A stretch of 64,000 nucleotides of DNA from Sipunculus nudus (lineage: Eukaryota; Annelida; Sipuncula; Golfingiida; Sipunculidae), in assembly GCA_026874595.1 (NCBI GenBank), contig CM049320.1, positions 42,914,714 through 42,978,713 of the forward strand, in the 5' to 3' direction. The position numbers and the translations under genes were made by a program. The notes beneath the pieces are model-generated. The model had not been told where the DNA came from. It did not search any database and worked only from the letters and a program-made list of their open reading frames with translations. Position 1 is the first letter of the stretch. Each line of letters begins with the position of its first letter. Below are positions 1-12,237 of this stretch, in pieces.

Positions 1-490
1 AAAACCATTCAGTATACAGTTACTAACAGAGACAGACCAAAAACCATTCAGTATACAGTTACGGTCAGAGACAGACCAAGAACCATTCAGTATATAATCA
101 CTGTCAGAGACATGCCAAGAACCATCAAATATACTTACTGTCAGAGAAGACCAAGAACCATTCAGTATATATTCACTGTCGTGGCCAGACCAAGAACCAT
201 CAAATAAATAGGTTCTGTCAGAGATATGCCAAGAACCATTCAGTATATAATCACTGCCAGAGCCAATCCATAATCCATGCGATTATACGCAGCGATATAA
301 AGTTACTGTCGGAGACGACGAAGAACCATTCAGAAAATAATCTCTCAGCCTCAGGCCAAGAACTGTGCAATATATAGTTATAATCCTGTCAGAGGCAGGC
401 CAAGAACCGTTCAATGTATAATTTCGGTCAGGGCCAAGAACCACTAGGTGACATTCTACCACTCTGTACCGTTTCTGTTTCAGAGACAAC
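1..490. repeat. 39-bp tandem repeat, about 12 degenerate copies
   Basis: The motif ACCATTCAGTATA recurs every 39 bases (at about 4, 43 and 82, then with growing divergence), alternating with GTCAGAGACAGACCAAG. Copies decay toward the right end near 490. The array is cut by the window edge, so its full length is unknown. No coding signal is seen. Confidence 0.85.
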
Positions 491-500
491 CAAGCTATTA

Positions 501-646
501 TGAACTGACACCTGTAAGTGTCTCAGAGTGACCAGTCCAGGTTAAGGTGACTCCACTTTTGTCTATGGCTAGTGAACTGACACCTGTAAGTGTCTCAGAG
601 TGACCAGTCCAGGTTAAGGTGACTCCACTTTTGTCTATGGCTAGTG
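501..646. repeat. 72-bp direct duplication
   Basis: The block starting TGAACTGACACCTGTAAGTG at 501 is repeated almost exactly starting at 573. The two copies are adjacent and essentially identical, so the duplication is recent. It directly follows the 39-bp array. The stretch 647-960 after it holds no recognisable gene or repeat. Confidence 0.9.
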
Positions 647-960
647 ATCTGTATAACTTGTCCTGCCTCCCGTGACCTGCGTGCAGTGACCGAAGTCATT
701 TATCATGTGGGCGACGTCGTGTTGCTTATGCTTTTCTTACCACTTCTTCTTGTACGTCAATGTACACGTATACCTGATGTCTCTCTTGCTGTCTCTGTAA
801 CGCTGTGAATTGATCCTGCCCCAAACCATGGGTTCCATGACCACTGATCCGTCGACTCCCTCGCCCCGGCGCCCTGGTGTGTGTATTGACGATTGTGTGA
901 TTGATCTGTGTAGTCCGCTTCACTGTATCACCTTCTAAATGTGTATTGATAATCCTGGGA

Positions 961-3160
961 ACCCTGGCGTGATGAATTCCAAACTATCTAAATACGACCA
1001 TGCCCCTTTAAAGACCTTTCGTGTCAAGCATCACCGTAAAAATCCTTGGATGCCTCGACACATTGAACAACAAATTTATCACCGCGAAAGAGCTTGATCA
1101 AAAGTAGCCTTGAAAAACGGCAGTCTCGCCTCATGGAAAAATTTTCACATTCTACGCAATCGGGTGACCTGCGTGATAACAGAAAAGCATATTTTACCAT
1201 GATAAAATAACCTCTTCATCATCTAAACAAATGTGGCAAACTCTTTACACGGTTATTCAACCAAAAAATAGCTGTGAGCATAACTCTGTCAGCTTCACCG
1301 CCTACGAACTCATTGAATAATTGAACTCAATCGGAGATGAATTATCCAGTACTTTACCCATGATCCGATAAAGCAATGTCATATCCTCAATTCCTCTGAT
1401 TCAACTTATGAGTTGGCACAAATTAATAGCCCTACTGTTCTTAATCATCTGCGACAACTGATAAGCAAACCTGGCCTTGACCTATAAAACGTCTGGCACT
1501 TTGCTTTGTGCTGCCGCAGATATTTTCGCTCCTTCTCTTACACATATTTTTTTAGTTCCTCATGATTGGAAAAGCGCTAGAGTAGTTCCAATATATAAAG
1601 GGAAGAGTAAATTAAAAGAAATAGGTAATTACCGTCCTATATCTGTAACATGGGTTACTTTCAAAATTCTTGAAAAAGAAGTAAAAAGTTCTCTTATTGC
1701 TTATCACCTTCTCTCTGAACAAACAGCTTCCTGTCAAATAACTCCACTCAAACTCCTCCTCACCTTAGTCGACAACTGCCTCTTATCATTGATCAGTGCT
1801 AACTTAATGCCGCGCGTTTTCTAGATTTTGAAAAGGGCTTTGATTCTCCAACACACAATATTCTTTTGAATAAAACGGAACAATACAGAGTTTATGGGAC
1901 TTCTCTGAAGTGGTTTCATTCACATTTAAATGATCGCAAACAATTTGTAACCTTCGCTAACTTCGCTAAATTAGATGCGTAATAAAAGCTCTTAATAAAT
2001 GCCGAAAAATAATCTTTCGTGTTAATACACTCCAAACAACGTAGGTCTAATGATAACTTATCAATCAGTATAGGTGCTTGTACTATTGTGAGTGTTGCAG
2101 ATGTTCGCTATTTGGCAATTGCAATTGACCGCCATCTATCTTGGAAGAATCAAACAAAAGCAGTAATAAAGAAATTATGATCAAAGATAGGATTCCTGCA
2201 AGGAACTAGCAAATTTCTCCCAAAAAATACTTAAATACATTTTACCATGGGTTCATTTAGCCAAATATAGAGTATGGCCTTACTGTTTTGGGAAATTGTG
2301 CTCGTACATTTCGTTTTCCCATTAGAGGCTTCAAAGTCGAGAAGCCAGAATAATCTAGGTCATTCATGATCACTAGCATAGCAGCTTGACAATGATCCAT
2401 GACAATAGATGGAAGAACATACAGCAACGATACTTGTACCTTTTATAGATATTGACGTATCAATATATCATTGGAATCGCACCTTCTTATCTTAACAAGA
2501 ATTTTACTTTTACCAGTGATTTTCATCAGTATAACACTCGTTTATCAGTAAACTCTCACGTTTATCTTCCGAAACCGCACTAAGAAATTCTAAAAAAAAT
2601 CCTGTTATGTCGGTAGTGTTCTATGGAATAGCCTTCCGATAAAACTAAAAAAAATGCCAACAATCTAAAGAGCTTAAAAAGGGTAGCGCGCTCATATTTT
2701 CTTGCATATAAAACAAATGTAGAATAACTTCCTTTTATTTTCTACTTGTATTTATGGCTAAATAAAACTTATATTTAAGCGTAATCTAATTTTTTTCATT
2801 ACAATACTTGTGCACATTTTATCTAGACCATACACATTTTTTTTCAGTTGTACACAATGGTGCTTTCTTGAGTTTTTAACCAAGCCTCGTTTTATGTATT
2901 TAGTTGCTCTGTTGCATACTTTTTTACAACGTATCACTACTATATATATATATTTGTACCTCATTTATAGCTGTGTTTATACGTCACTGCGTTTTCGCTA
3001 AATGATTTGTGATTGTATGATGTCATTTTAGTTTAATGGACCTACTGGAAATTGGATTTTGTTGTGATTTCTCTATGTATTACAGGGCCTTTCTCTAAAC
3101 AATTTTATTCTGATAAAGGCTATCCTTGAAGATGTTGTAATAAATAAATAATATCTAGAG
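961..3160 (+). mobile_element. Non-LTR retrotransposon (LINE) relic with reverse-transcriptase remnant
   Basis: Around 1550-1680 the + strand encodes the fingers region typical of LINE reverse transcriptases: HDWKSARVVPIYKGK followed by GNYRPIS and a leucine/isoleucine-rich stretch. Before it (about 990-1450) lie frameshifted fragments that read like the endonuclease-RT linker. After it (1810-1960) come DFEKGFDS, LLNK and GTSLKWFHSHL, in another frame, which match the RT palm. Many stops and frameshifts show it is dead. The right end, near 3140-3155, is a TAATAAATAAATAA tail of the kind LINEs carry. The longest intact piece is 1477-1824. The family is not determined. Confidence 0.75.
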
Positions 3161-3216
3161 CTTTCCTTGTGCGCAGCGTCCAATATTTTGTCCCATAGGA
3201 TACTCTATATATACAG

Positions 3217-3432
3217 CAGAAGCGGATCCAGACAGAGGATCGATGACCCCCCCCCCCCCCGCCCCCGCCCTTTCCTTTTTTTCAACCACAGCTACTTTTT
3301 TCAGACTTTCGGACCGAATTTTAAAGGCTGGACCCCCCCCCCCCTTCCGGAACTAGGGGACCTTTTTAGGTTTCGTTTATAGTCGTCCTGGGTTAGTCCC
3401 CTCCGTTTTCAAAATGTTGGATCCGCCCCCTG
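3217..3432. mobile_element. Short hAT-like non-autonomous element
   Basis: The left end CAGAAGCGGATCCA and the right end TGGATCCGCCCCCTG are inverted copies of one another (right end reversed: CAGGGGGCGGATCCA). The interior contains poly-C runs at 3247-3260 and 3337-3348. CAG-type ends with a GCGGATCC core fit hAT-type MITEs. I could not find a clear 8-bp target duplication. A single related end, AGAAGCGGATCA, occurs at 6964. Confidence 0.6.
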
Positions 3433-4860
3433 AATTACATGTATACTAATTATCGTTGTCCGCCTTTCCACCACCCCCCCCCCCCCCACCCCCAAGATTT
3501 TTTCTCCATTTTTGGTAATATCCAAGTTAAAATAGAAAAAGGTGATACAAATGATAAAGAAGATTTCACTCCGGATCAGTGCCCTGTCCATCTGCTATTT
3601 TGTTTCAAACCGGTTTAGGCCCAGTTGCCAAACCAAGCCAATCAGTTGAATATAAATGAAATATCACTAGAGTATGGTCCTTTTTTCAGCAGACTTAATA
3701 AAAAACCAATTTGTCAATTCATATACATAAACTGCCTCAATGTTTGTTATGCATGTTAATCTTATAAAGCCATGAAACCGGTCCTGCCACCCGAAACCTT
3801 TTCTTGATGTTTGCCGGTTTAATGATTGAGACTAAAAATATCAAGCATGTCGCAGAATTATCCCCGTAAATCATCTGAAGAAACGTGACAAATGAAAATT
3901 TTCTGTATGATTTAATTATTTTACTTTGACCTGTTAACCTTGATGAATATGTCATAAAATACATATAGTTTATCAAATAGTTCAAGTGTTGGTTGTTTTT
4001 AATCCAGGTTTAGATATATATTATTTCATAGTAAACACAGAAAGGGAACCAAAGCCTATAATTCATATTTTTTATATATTTCATTTCCAATATATCAATA
4101 TTTTTCTGTTTATTGCAGGGGGGAGGGTGATAACATTGACACCCCCCCCCCCGCACCACCCCGTTGCTAATCGAAAAATGTTTTAATTTCTTGTCTGGCT
4201 GGCCATTTGAAGATGTTCGTGATCCTGACCAAGCTATCACCCGCTGGTCCTACTGTTTATCATTAGACACTATTTAGATATTATTGAGATACTATTTTAG
4301 GTTGTATTGTATTCGGATACTGTATGTATGTACATGTAACAATAACAAACAAACTTTTTCTTCTTCATCGTCTTCTTTTTGTAGCCGGCAAACGTAAAAC
4401 GAAACAGCTAGGCCGCCAGTCTTAAGTCGTATGTGACTGATATGGTCGGTATAATCGTATATATCAGTCAGTCACGTTTTCTCGTTTGTCAATCACATTA
4501 TTTCAAAAAGATACATATTAATAAAGCAACATTTATATACATACCATTTATATACCATATATATACCATGTATGTACCATAAGTTATATGTACCAGAAGC
4601 TCTTGTGCCGACCACGACAAGGAATTCTCTATAGCAATAATCTGTGTGCCTGATTGTGTTAATGCATGAGTGTATATAATACAACATTTGCAGTATTAAT
4701 TAGCAGTGTGTAATTTGAACCAACCCAAGAACCAGAATCAGCAGCATATACTGACATTTGGCAAGCAATTATTGTTTTTCCATCTATCAACTTGAGAAAC
4801 AATATTTTTCCCTAATATCGGGGCCAATAAAGAGAACCACTCTCATGAAAAGGAGATGAA
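3433..4860. other. Intergenic, no gene seen
   Basis: AT-rich sequence with poly-C runs (about 3473-3488 and 4141-4152) and no conserved reading frame. Short open frames here are not protein-like. Confidence 0.6.
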
Positions 4861-5880
4861 TTTATACTTTATAAATGGTAAGGTAGGTGGCGCCACCTGT
4901 CTGCTTGACGAGAAAACTCTCCAAGATTGATTTACATGCCAAATTTGAGACCAACACATTGAAGGCTCCTCAGATAAGAGCAATTTTCATCTAAAAACAA
5001 ATATACAGGTGGACGTCATGGCAAAACGATTGCAGATGGCGCCACCAGTCTTGCGTACAAGATGGAGGAGTCCAAGATCCATAGATATGCACAATATAGG
5101 CCAAAAGGCCAAATCATTCCTGAGAAAAGGGCATCATTTTATTCAACAAAAAAAGGAAGTTACGTGGCGCCACCTGTCTGTTTATGAGAAAACTTTCAAA
5201 GATGGATTGACATGCCAAATTTTCGGACAAATACCTTGAACCACTTCGGTGATAAAAGAAATTTTCACCGAAAACACATTTACAGATGGACGCCACAGCA
5301 AAATAATTGCAGATGGCACCACCAGTCTTATGTACAAGATGGAGGAGTCCAAGATCTATGGATATGCACAATTTCAGGGCATTAGGGCAAACCACTCCTC
5401 AGAAAAGGGCATTAATTTATTCTAAAAAAAGTGAAGGTAAGTAGCGCCACCTGTCTGTTTATGAGAAAACTTTCAAAGATGGATTGACATGACAAATTTT
5501 CAGACAAATACCTTGAACCACTCCGGTGATAAAAGAAATTTTCACCGAAAACACATGTACAGATGGACGCCAGAGCAAAATAATTGCAGATGGCACCACC
5601 AGTCTTATGTACAAGATGGAGGAGTCCAAGATCTATGGATATGCACAATTTCAGGGCATTAGGGCAAACCACTCCTCAGAAAAGGGCATTAATTTATTCT
5701 AAAAAAGTGAAGGTAGGTGGCGCTACCTGTCTGGTTTACGAGAAAAATTTCCGAGATGGATGGACATTTCAGACCAATACCTTGGACCACTCTCCTTGTA
5801 AAGGTCCTGGCCCCAATTTAAATATACATCATCCCATAACCCATGTCTATGTATATGCTTAATATGCAAGAAATCTGTCC
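4861..5880. repeat. 277-bp tandem repeat with GGTGGCGCCACC palindrome
   Basis: The marker ACAGRTGGACG starts at 5005, 5282 and 5559, a 277-bp period, with partial units on both sides. Each unit carries a GTGGCGCCACC-type palindrome or a derivative (exact 12-mer at 4886-4897; variants near 5037, 5164, 5304, 5445, 5593 and 5718). The flank near 5808-5860 (CCCCAATTTAAATATAC) recurs inverted at about 30835-30855 in the transporter's intron 2. The small open frames here arise from the repeat and duplicate each other, so they are not genes. Confidence 0.85.
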
Positions 5881-8639
5881 ATTAGTTTTGACTTATAATG
5901 CTCAAAGTACTGTTAAGTGGCAATGATGGGGGTATTAAATGGCAAGAAAACAAGAAAAGGAAAACAGGTGGCGCCACCAGTTTCTGATACATAAAAACAC
6001 ATTCTAAGATCTTCAGTCAAGTTGATTTTTGGATCAATCCGTGCAAGATTTCTTGATATAATTTTTTAAGAATTTGTGTGATTTTTCCCAAAAATGGACC
6101 TATTCAAGGTCAAGGTCATGACCCTATTTTAAAAAGACTTCGTCCTCTGACCCATATCTATGCACATGTCAAGTTTGGTAAAGATCCATAAATATTTTAT
6201 GAGTTATCCCGTCCAAACGAAATCTCTGCGGCGCAGAAATCTCTTTGTCTGGCGATACAATAATGATCAATGAACAGTGCATTTTTTCAGAACAATTCGC
6301 AAAACCATTTCTCATACCAAGGTAATGATAATTCTGAATGAACCTTATTTTTCTATGGGCGAGAAACCTTGAGGATTTTTTTTTAATTTCAATCCTTTAT
6401 TAGTGTTCATCTGGCTGTCATAATAAGGCAGTTAGTTTATGAGGTAGTGGCATAGGAGGTCAACTATGCAAATGAAAACAAAAAAACATTTATTGCTCCA
6501 CCAGCCAAGATGAATATATTCATCATACTTTAGGGTTACCTTTTCTTTGGAAACCTATTATTTTGTACCATAAAAAGCCTGGGAAGCTTAAAATATAAAC
6601 TAATGATCACTTAGTGTATTGCATATGTATCTATCTTCGCTTATGTTGAACTTCTGGTGACTCTGCTTTCATGATTGTGTTATTAGAAAATATACTAAAT
6701 GTGTTTTATCTAGCATGCATGGGGACACCTATACATACCACGAAACAGCCTATTACCATGGGTTCATGTTTTCTCCTTTCATGTATTGGTATTGTAGGAC
6801 TGGTCAGATAACTTATTGATCGAATAAATACAGTAATAATTAATAATATTTCTATTTGGAGTAAGCATCTAAATACCATGGTGTAATTCACCTTGACCTA
6901 CGACCTTTATCCTTTAACACTCGCACCCTTAAATCTATAGTTTTTTCAGAGTGATGAATGACAGAAGCGGATCAAAGGGAGGTCCAGGAGGTTCGAACTT
7001 TTACTTTTGCACTAGTACACAGCTTACAGTTTTGTTCAGAACTAGTTGAATTCGCTTCAAAGCCAAATGAAATATAAATTACAGATTTTGCCATTTCATA
7101 AGGTAAGGCATAGCAGCCAGACAGGTTTTCCTTGTTTTGTTGGGTATTTATTCCTTAAGATCAGATAAACTACCCAAAATCGGAAAATGGTTATCTGGAG
7201 TTAAATTGAGTGGCCATGATTACCTAAAGTGGAATTAATATATGCAAATAATCTTATTTTGGGTGATCAGTAATATCTGATCACATGCTTTATGGCACAG
7301 CGGGAAATGGGAAGTAATAGAAAGTTATACATATTACTCTTATTATATTATCATTCCTATTACAGCTCCATTTATATCTATTATATTACAATTACTTTGA
7401 AAATCTGAAAATTTGTGTTATTATATATATTATTATCCCATCCCGGGTGTGCTAAATTTGTTGATACAAACAATTCAGGAACAGTGATTAAGAAGCATTT
7501 AATCTGTTGTCATGTTCCTTCTGTTACCATTGAGAGGAATTTGTGTTTGATTTTAACCAAATACTGCATGGCCGATCTTTACACTGACCTGGTGCAACTT
7601 TCAATGAGCGACACCTAGGAAAATATAAGATTTGGAACTTCTGTTCATCAATTTAGATCAGGTCAATGAAGCCTGTAAACTTCAATTGCAATTCAATCCC
7701 AATTCATTTTATTTCCCGTCATTTCCAATTCAATTCCAATTCAATTCAGAAATGACTCCAGGCCTGGTCTCACCTGGTCCACATGGGCCCATCCAGCAAG
7801 AACCTAACTTGTCATGAGCAGCCGGTGGATAGAACAAATAATCCCGGTCTCCTTCTGTGAAACCTCAGGGCTACATTTGACTTCTTCGCCAGGCACTTCT
7901 AAACCACCCGTCTTGACAAAACTCGCGTTCCTCCCTCGTCTTCCAGCCAGGACGCGGCTATCTTCCGTCTGGAGTAGACTGGTATATGCTCACATATCTA
8001 AATACATAATGGCTGTAAGTGCAAAATGTGATTAACGAATCAAGACGCCATATGTTGTCTGACTTGCATTCTGGATACTCTGTATAGAGTTTACATAGTT
8101 TACCAGAGGGGCAGCTTCATACAGTTTGGCTTGACAGGCTATACCAGTCATACATGCCCCTTTTAAAGGAGATAATATAGTGACTATGGTACCGGATTCG
8201 AATAGCTATACTTCTATAGACTTCAGACATTTCATTTAAACCGTTGTTTTAGGTGCCACTTCATAATAAAGGTTTATGGGCTCAAATGATAGACATCTTG
8301 TCAGAAAATTTACCTCTTTCTAAACCAAACTAATCGAACGAAAAAATTATTGTTCTGTCAGGAGTGATTTACCCATGTAAAGAAATGATTTCTTTATCCT
8401 TATCATGGATGCATAATTACTTATTGTTAAGCTTACACATTGAACGACATCGGATTAGGATAATCTCTAACTTAAACCTATTGCCACACACAGTTATGTA
8501 CTGTCCCTTTATGCATCAATCTGCAAATTGCTCTTTGAGATCCTACCGTTTCTGGTCAATTATCTTTCCTAATATTTACCTTCTCGTATTTATCATACCG
8601 AGACGGTGTACTGGTTGAATCAGATAATGGCATATCGGA
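5881..8639. other. Intergenic, dispersed repeat fragments only
   Basis: Contains another exact GGTGGCGCCACC palindrome at 5967-5978, and a CAATTCCAATTCAATT-type low-complexity stretch at about 7684-7750. I see no conserved coding frame. The block 7750-8030 is more GC-rich than its surroundings but gives no recognisable protein. Confidence 0.5.
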
Positions 8640-9179
8640 TCGTGATTTTTCTCAAGACTAGTCTCTACACGGGCATCCTTACTGGTAGGCCCAGTAGGAG
8701 TATCAGAATCCCGGTACTTCCTGGTTACTTCCGGTACATTTTCTAAGGTAAAGGGTACATCTGTCTGCGGATGCGTCTTTTTTTAGGCAGTGCTTCTTTA
8801 ATCACTCCATGTTCTACTGATTTCTATTTCTGAATCTGACAGATTCAACCGGGATTGGCTGGAGAATACTTTGGCTTTTCCTGTCATATATTTTCTGCTC
8901 GTCCTGCCTAGTTTCCTGCGGAAAAGTACGGCTTCGCATTCCATAATTTCAGAATGAAATGCATGGTAAGGCTTGGTCTCTATATAGGCACATTCTTTCT
9001 AAATCTCGGCCATCCTGATTCCACAAGTTCACTTACCTTCATTAGCGCTGGATCTCGTGCAGCTAATCTAGGCTCATTTATGGAATCTGACAGATAATGC
9101 TCATGATCTCCCGAGCATCGTCATGCTCTGGGGCTCGTCATTTACTGTGGCAGGGCTCAATTCATCGGAAATTAGCAGT

Positions 9180-9459
9180 TCTTTGCCAGGTATCCATACG
9201 ACTTCTAAGTTATATCTCAGTAATGATATACTGAATTAATTCGGAATTAATTTGCGTAGGGGTTTCTGGAAGATCAAAACTAAGGGTTTATGATCTGTTT
9301 GGACAAATGCTAAAGCTATGGTAATGGAATGGCTGGCAGCCAAACTGAAAGGCATTTATTTCGAATTCTATGGGCGCGTAATTTCTCTCCGCTTAGATGT
9401 TGAGTCTCCGTGACGCATACACGACGGGTTGCGTCTCTTGGCTGTTCATGGCTCCTTAG
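9180..9459 (-). pseudogene. Gypsy RNase H, C-terminal half (relic)
   Basis: The minus strand reads PVVYASRRL, then AERNYAPIE, then FGCQPFH. After a frame change it reads TDHKPLVLIFQKPL and WIPGKELLISDELS. These are the diagnostic strings of the RNase H domain and the start of the connection to integrase in Ty3/Gypsy pol. It continues the half found at 10490-10706, from which it is separated by the hAT-like insertion. At least one frameshift and several stops are present. Confidence 0.8.
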
Positions 9460-9467
9460 TCCATGGA

Positions 9468-10338
9468 CCAGTATGGGTATAGCTGGAGGGGGGGGGGGAT
9501 TCTAGACTCTAAGGTCCTTATAGCTAAAGCTCCCTAGTTTGTGAAAATGAATGTTGGCACTTGAAACAAGGCCGATTTTTCAAGAAATGGCCCTTTTATC
9601 ATACCGCGTCAAAGAGCCAAGTTCACGGCGGAGAGAAATCGTTAGGGGGTATGGTCACAGAATCGACTGTAACTTCCTTAATACTAGTCCTATGGTAGTG
9701 AAATAAACGTCATTTTACTCCTCTCTTATTGCTCAATAAGATAGATATAAATGTGTTTGTATATGGATGAATTACATGTTTATAAAGTGCAGTTATGTCT
9801 AACTCCCAAAATAATTTTAAATGTATATAATGTGTATACATTAAAAAAATAGACATGATGAATTAGTCGGATCTACTTCATAATCTGAGTTTATTTTATA
9901 GTTTCTGTGATCCCCTGATTATGAAAAGTAATTTTGGTAGTTGAAACTAGGTGAAATTTTGGAGAAATGGCCTGCTTATGAACCGTGTCAAAGTTCCAAG
10001 GCCTAAGAAAGGCGGAAATGGGACATGAATGGTCACTAAAATCAACTATAACTTCCAAAAAACTAGTTCCAGGGCCATGAAATAAGTACCATTTTATTCC
10101 TTTTTTATTGCTGCATAAGACATATAAATTGGTGTCGAAAATTCTTTTTTTGCAGTGAAAATCCGACAACGTCATGAATTAGTTGACATTTGTATAAATT
10201 TACCTTAAAATTTTCAGTATACTTAAATGCAGAAAATAGTCCACTGGCATATCTGAGTCTGAGCCATACTTTTCTGCAAAATTACAGGAGTTATAATTGG
10301 AAAACTTCTGTCGCTAGACCATATTATATTTAGCCAAC

Positions 10339-10397
<59 letters not shown>

Positions 10398-10489
10398 TCC
10401 AGAACCTTCGGGTCTAAGTAATGTGTGACTTCTAGGTATGAGAAAATTAGGGTCTAGAAAATTTTCTCGGGGGGTGGGGAGCTTACTGG
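9468..10489. mobile_element. 1022-bp hAT-like insertion inside Gypsy RNase H
   Basis: The insert begins CCAGTATGGG and ends TTACTGG, so CCAGTA is inverted at both ends. It is flanked by near-identical 8-mers, TCCATGGA (9460-9467) and CCCATGGA (10490-10497). The host RNase H reading (TDASGLGLKSM to the right, QETQPVVYASR to the left) is contiguous once the insert is taken out. An 8-bp duplication with short CAG-type ends fits hAT elements. Inside are two diverged copies of a roughly 230-bp sequence (about 9510-9750 and 9895-10130) and a (CA)n(TA)n microsatellite at 10338-10391. No transposase is seen. Confidence 0.75.
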
Positions 10490-10706
10490 CCCATGGACTT
10501 TAGACCAAGACCGCTCGCGTCAGTTTGCAGGGTAACTTGTCTGGAGAGATCGCAGCGGGGGCAGCTGAGGCAGCACTTATCAGCTGATTAAAATCTTTAT
10601 CATGGCGCTTTTCTCCCAAGTCCATGCGATATCTTTCTTCCACCAATTCTCGGAATGGAGATGATAGACGCGACAGGTTGGGGATACATTTTGCTAAATG
10701 GACCAT
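10490..10706 (-). pseudogene. Gypsy RT-RNase H junction (relic)
   Basis: The minus strand reads MVHLAKCIPNLSRLSSPFREL, the conserved post-RT segment of Ty3/Gypsy pol (usually YLAKFIPNLS...PLR.L). In another frame it reads VTLQTDASGLGLKSM, containing the D-A-S of the RNase H active site. It is truncated at the hAT-like insertion boundary. Confidence 0.8.
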
Positions 10707-10749
10707 GATATCAAGGAATGATTCTAATTCGGATCTGTTCTAAGGTTTA

Positions 10750-11344
10750 GGCATATCTTGTAGGGCTCTGACACGCTCCTGGTCACGCTTGAGACCCTGA
10801 TCCGTCACCATGTGACCCGAGTATATACAAAACTATTCATACTAATTTTTCAATTTGGGAGATTGAACTTCAGAACCGATTCTCTGGCACGGTCAAGGGA
10901 TTGTTATAATTGGTTTCCAGGTTGTCTATTGGAATCACCTGAGGGCATTTTGTCTATAATGATATCTAGACCATCTAGTATGTCGACCTCCTCTACCAGT
11001 GCACGCTGCCAAATTTCTACCGCCGAACTGATTCCAAACGGCATTCTCTTGAATATGAACCAGACCTAGGGAGTATTCAAACAAGTGAGTTTTGAACATT
11101 CTTCTGTTAATCTTAACTGCCAATAGGCCGATGTTGCATCAAATTTTGAAAATATTCTGGCATTAGGCATTTTGGAGACTTCATGTTCCAGGGTTGTGGT
11201 AGGGAAACGCTGACGGCGTATCGATTTGTTCAAGTCCTGCAGGTCCTGGCAAACTCTAACATTGTTTTCATGGTGGTAGTAATTTGATTCAACCACAGTA
11301 TATGTCGGTTCGGTAATGGGCTCGCTTACACCCAGACCCACCAT
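10750..11344 (-). pseudogene. Gypsy reverse transcriptase (relic)
   Basis: From 11344 leftward the frame reads VRVCQDLQDLNKSIRR, then IFSKFDATSAYWQLRL. These are the R.C.DLR.LN and FSK.DA..GYWQ motifs of Ty3/Gypsy RT fingers and palm. A frame change near 11100 leads to MPFGISSAVEIWQRALVEEV and DGLDIIIDKM. The last is where the catalytic Y/V-x-D-D box should be, and the second Asp is replaced by Lys. So the RT is inactive by both frameshift and catalytic loss. Confidence 0.85.
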
Positions 11345-11507
11345 TCTATCTATTTTTTATCCTTTGCCTTATCTCTTATCATATAGATTAACTGGCGAGG
11401 GGGGTTGGTGCTGCGGTTTTGCGGGCGGATGGGGCGATACGTTGTGGGAATCCGACTTGTCACAATACGCAGCGAGGGAGAGGATACCACCAATATCATG
11501 GTCAATT

Positions 11508-11750
11508 CTTTTATAAATATAAGCTTTATTTATTTTACTTGGATAGTACAACTAGTTATGATAACTAATACGAGGCACTATCCATGGCTCGGATGTTGGC
11601 GCTCGTTAGTCTGTAAGGTTGGAGAAATCAAGAACCCGGAGAAAACCACCGACCCTCGACGAGCATCTACAACCCACTCTTATAGCCACGCCGGGAACCG
11701 ATCCCGAGTCGCCAGCAGAGAAGGCCAGGCGTTTTACCACTCAGCTGTCC
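11508..11750 (-). mobile_element. tRNA-headed SINE, 243 bp
   Basis: The element is flanked by a perfect 10-bp direct repeat ATGGTCAATT (11498-11507 and 11751-11760). On the minus strand it starts with a tRNA-like head: an A-box-like AGCTGAGTGGTAAAACG (11746-11730) and a B-box-like GGATCGGTTCCC (11704-11693). A GGTGGTTTTCTCCGGG-type central segment follows, reminiscent of the conserved central domains shared by metazoan SINEs. The AT-rich tail ends AATAAATAAAGC...AAAAG. It sits between the protease and RT of the Gypsy relic, so it is younger than that element. Confidence 0.85.
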
Positions 11751-12008
11751 ATGGTCAATTTCATTTGCAACATCACAGATACGTTGCAAAATGCCCAGCA
11801 TTTCACGAGTAGTCTTGCCTAGGATTGGGACTATGCTGTCGCAGACTATACCTGACAGGTTACTTGGGTTGGATTGGGCATTAGGCCTGTTTCTTTACCT
11901 AAATCTGTGTGGTTTCACCATTAATGAGTCCGTCCTAATTGCTAATGGAATGATTGCTATAACGTTTCAAGTTTCACTAGGTTTCAATTTACCCTGAAAA
12001 GCCTCAGG

Positions 12009-12236
12009 CTACCGTTTGAACGTTACCCGAGGAAAAGTATCGACTTGAGACCCACTATCCAGTTTGAACTTTACCAGTGTATTACCAATAAAGCAGTATT
12101 TATCCATTCTTGAATGACAATACCAAACACTACCTTTATCCGTCCGAGCAGACACAGTTTCGTCAATTGAAAACACAAAAGTTGGGTCGAAAACCCGTTC
12201 ATCCTGCTCGTCTGCTTCCAGCGATCCTCCAGTCAA
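12009..12236 (-). pseudogene. Gypsy aspartic protease, N-terminal part (relic)
   Basis: The minus strand reads VKFKLDSGSQVDTFP, the FxLDSGSxVxxxP signature of Ty3/Gypsy retropepsins. The catalytic triad is Asp-Ser-Gly where cellular and retroviral enzymes have D-T/S-G. The reading frame runs from the minisatellite into the protease. The later flap and ILG motif are not clear in this copy. Confidence 0.75.
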
Positions 12237-12237
12237 T

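Noticed and set aside
1-490. Regularly spaced repeats as a CRISPR-like array
   Set aside because: Eukaryotic context, no unique spacers, and degenerate head-to-tail units. The same applies to the 45-bp and 53-bp arrays.
3240-3490. Long poly-C/G runs as functional signals
   Set aside because: They sit inside or beside hAT-like elements and vary in length. They may also be sequencing-length artefacts.
5114-5672. Two near-identical 86-93 codon minus-strand frames as paralogous genes
   Set aside because: They are adjacent units of the 277-bp tandem repeat. The identity extends through non-coding flanks and the shared frame has no domain.
11690-11750. tRNA gene
   Set aside because: A and B boxes are present, but the segment is the head of a SINE bounded by a target duplication and does not form a complete clean tRNA.
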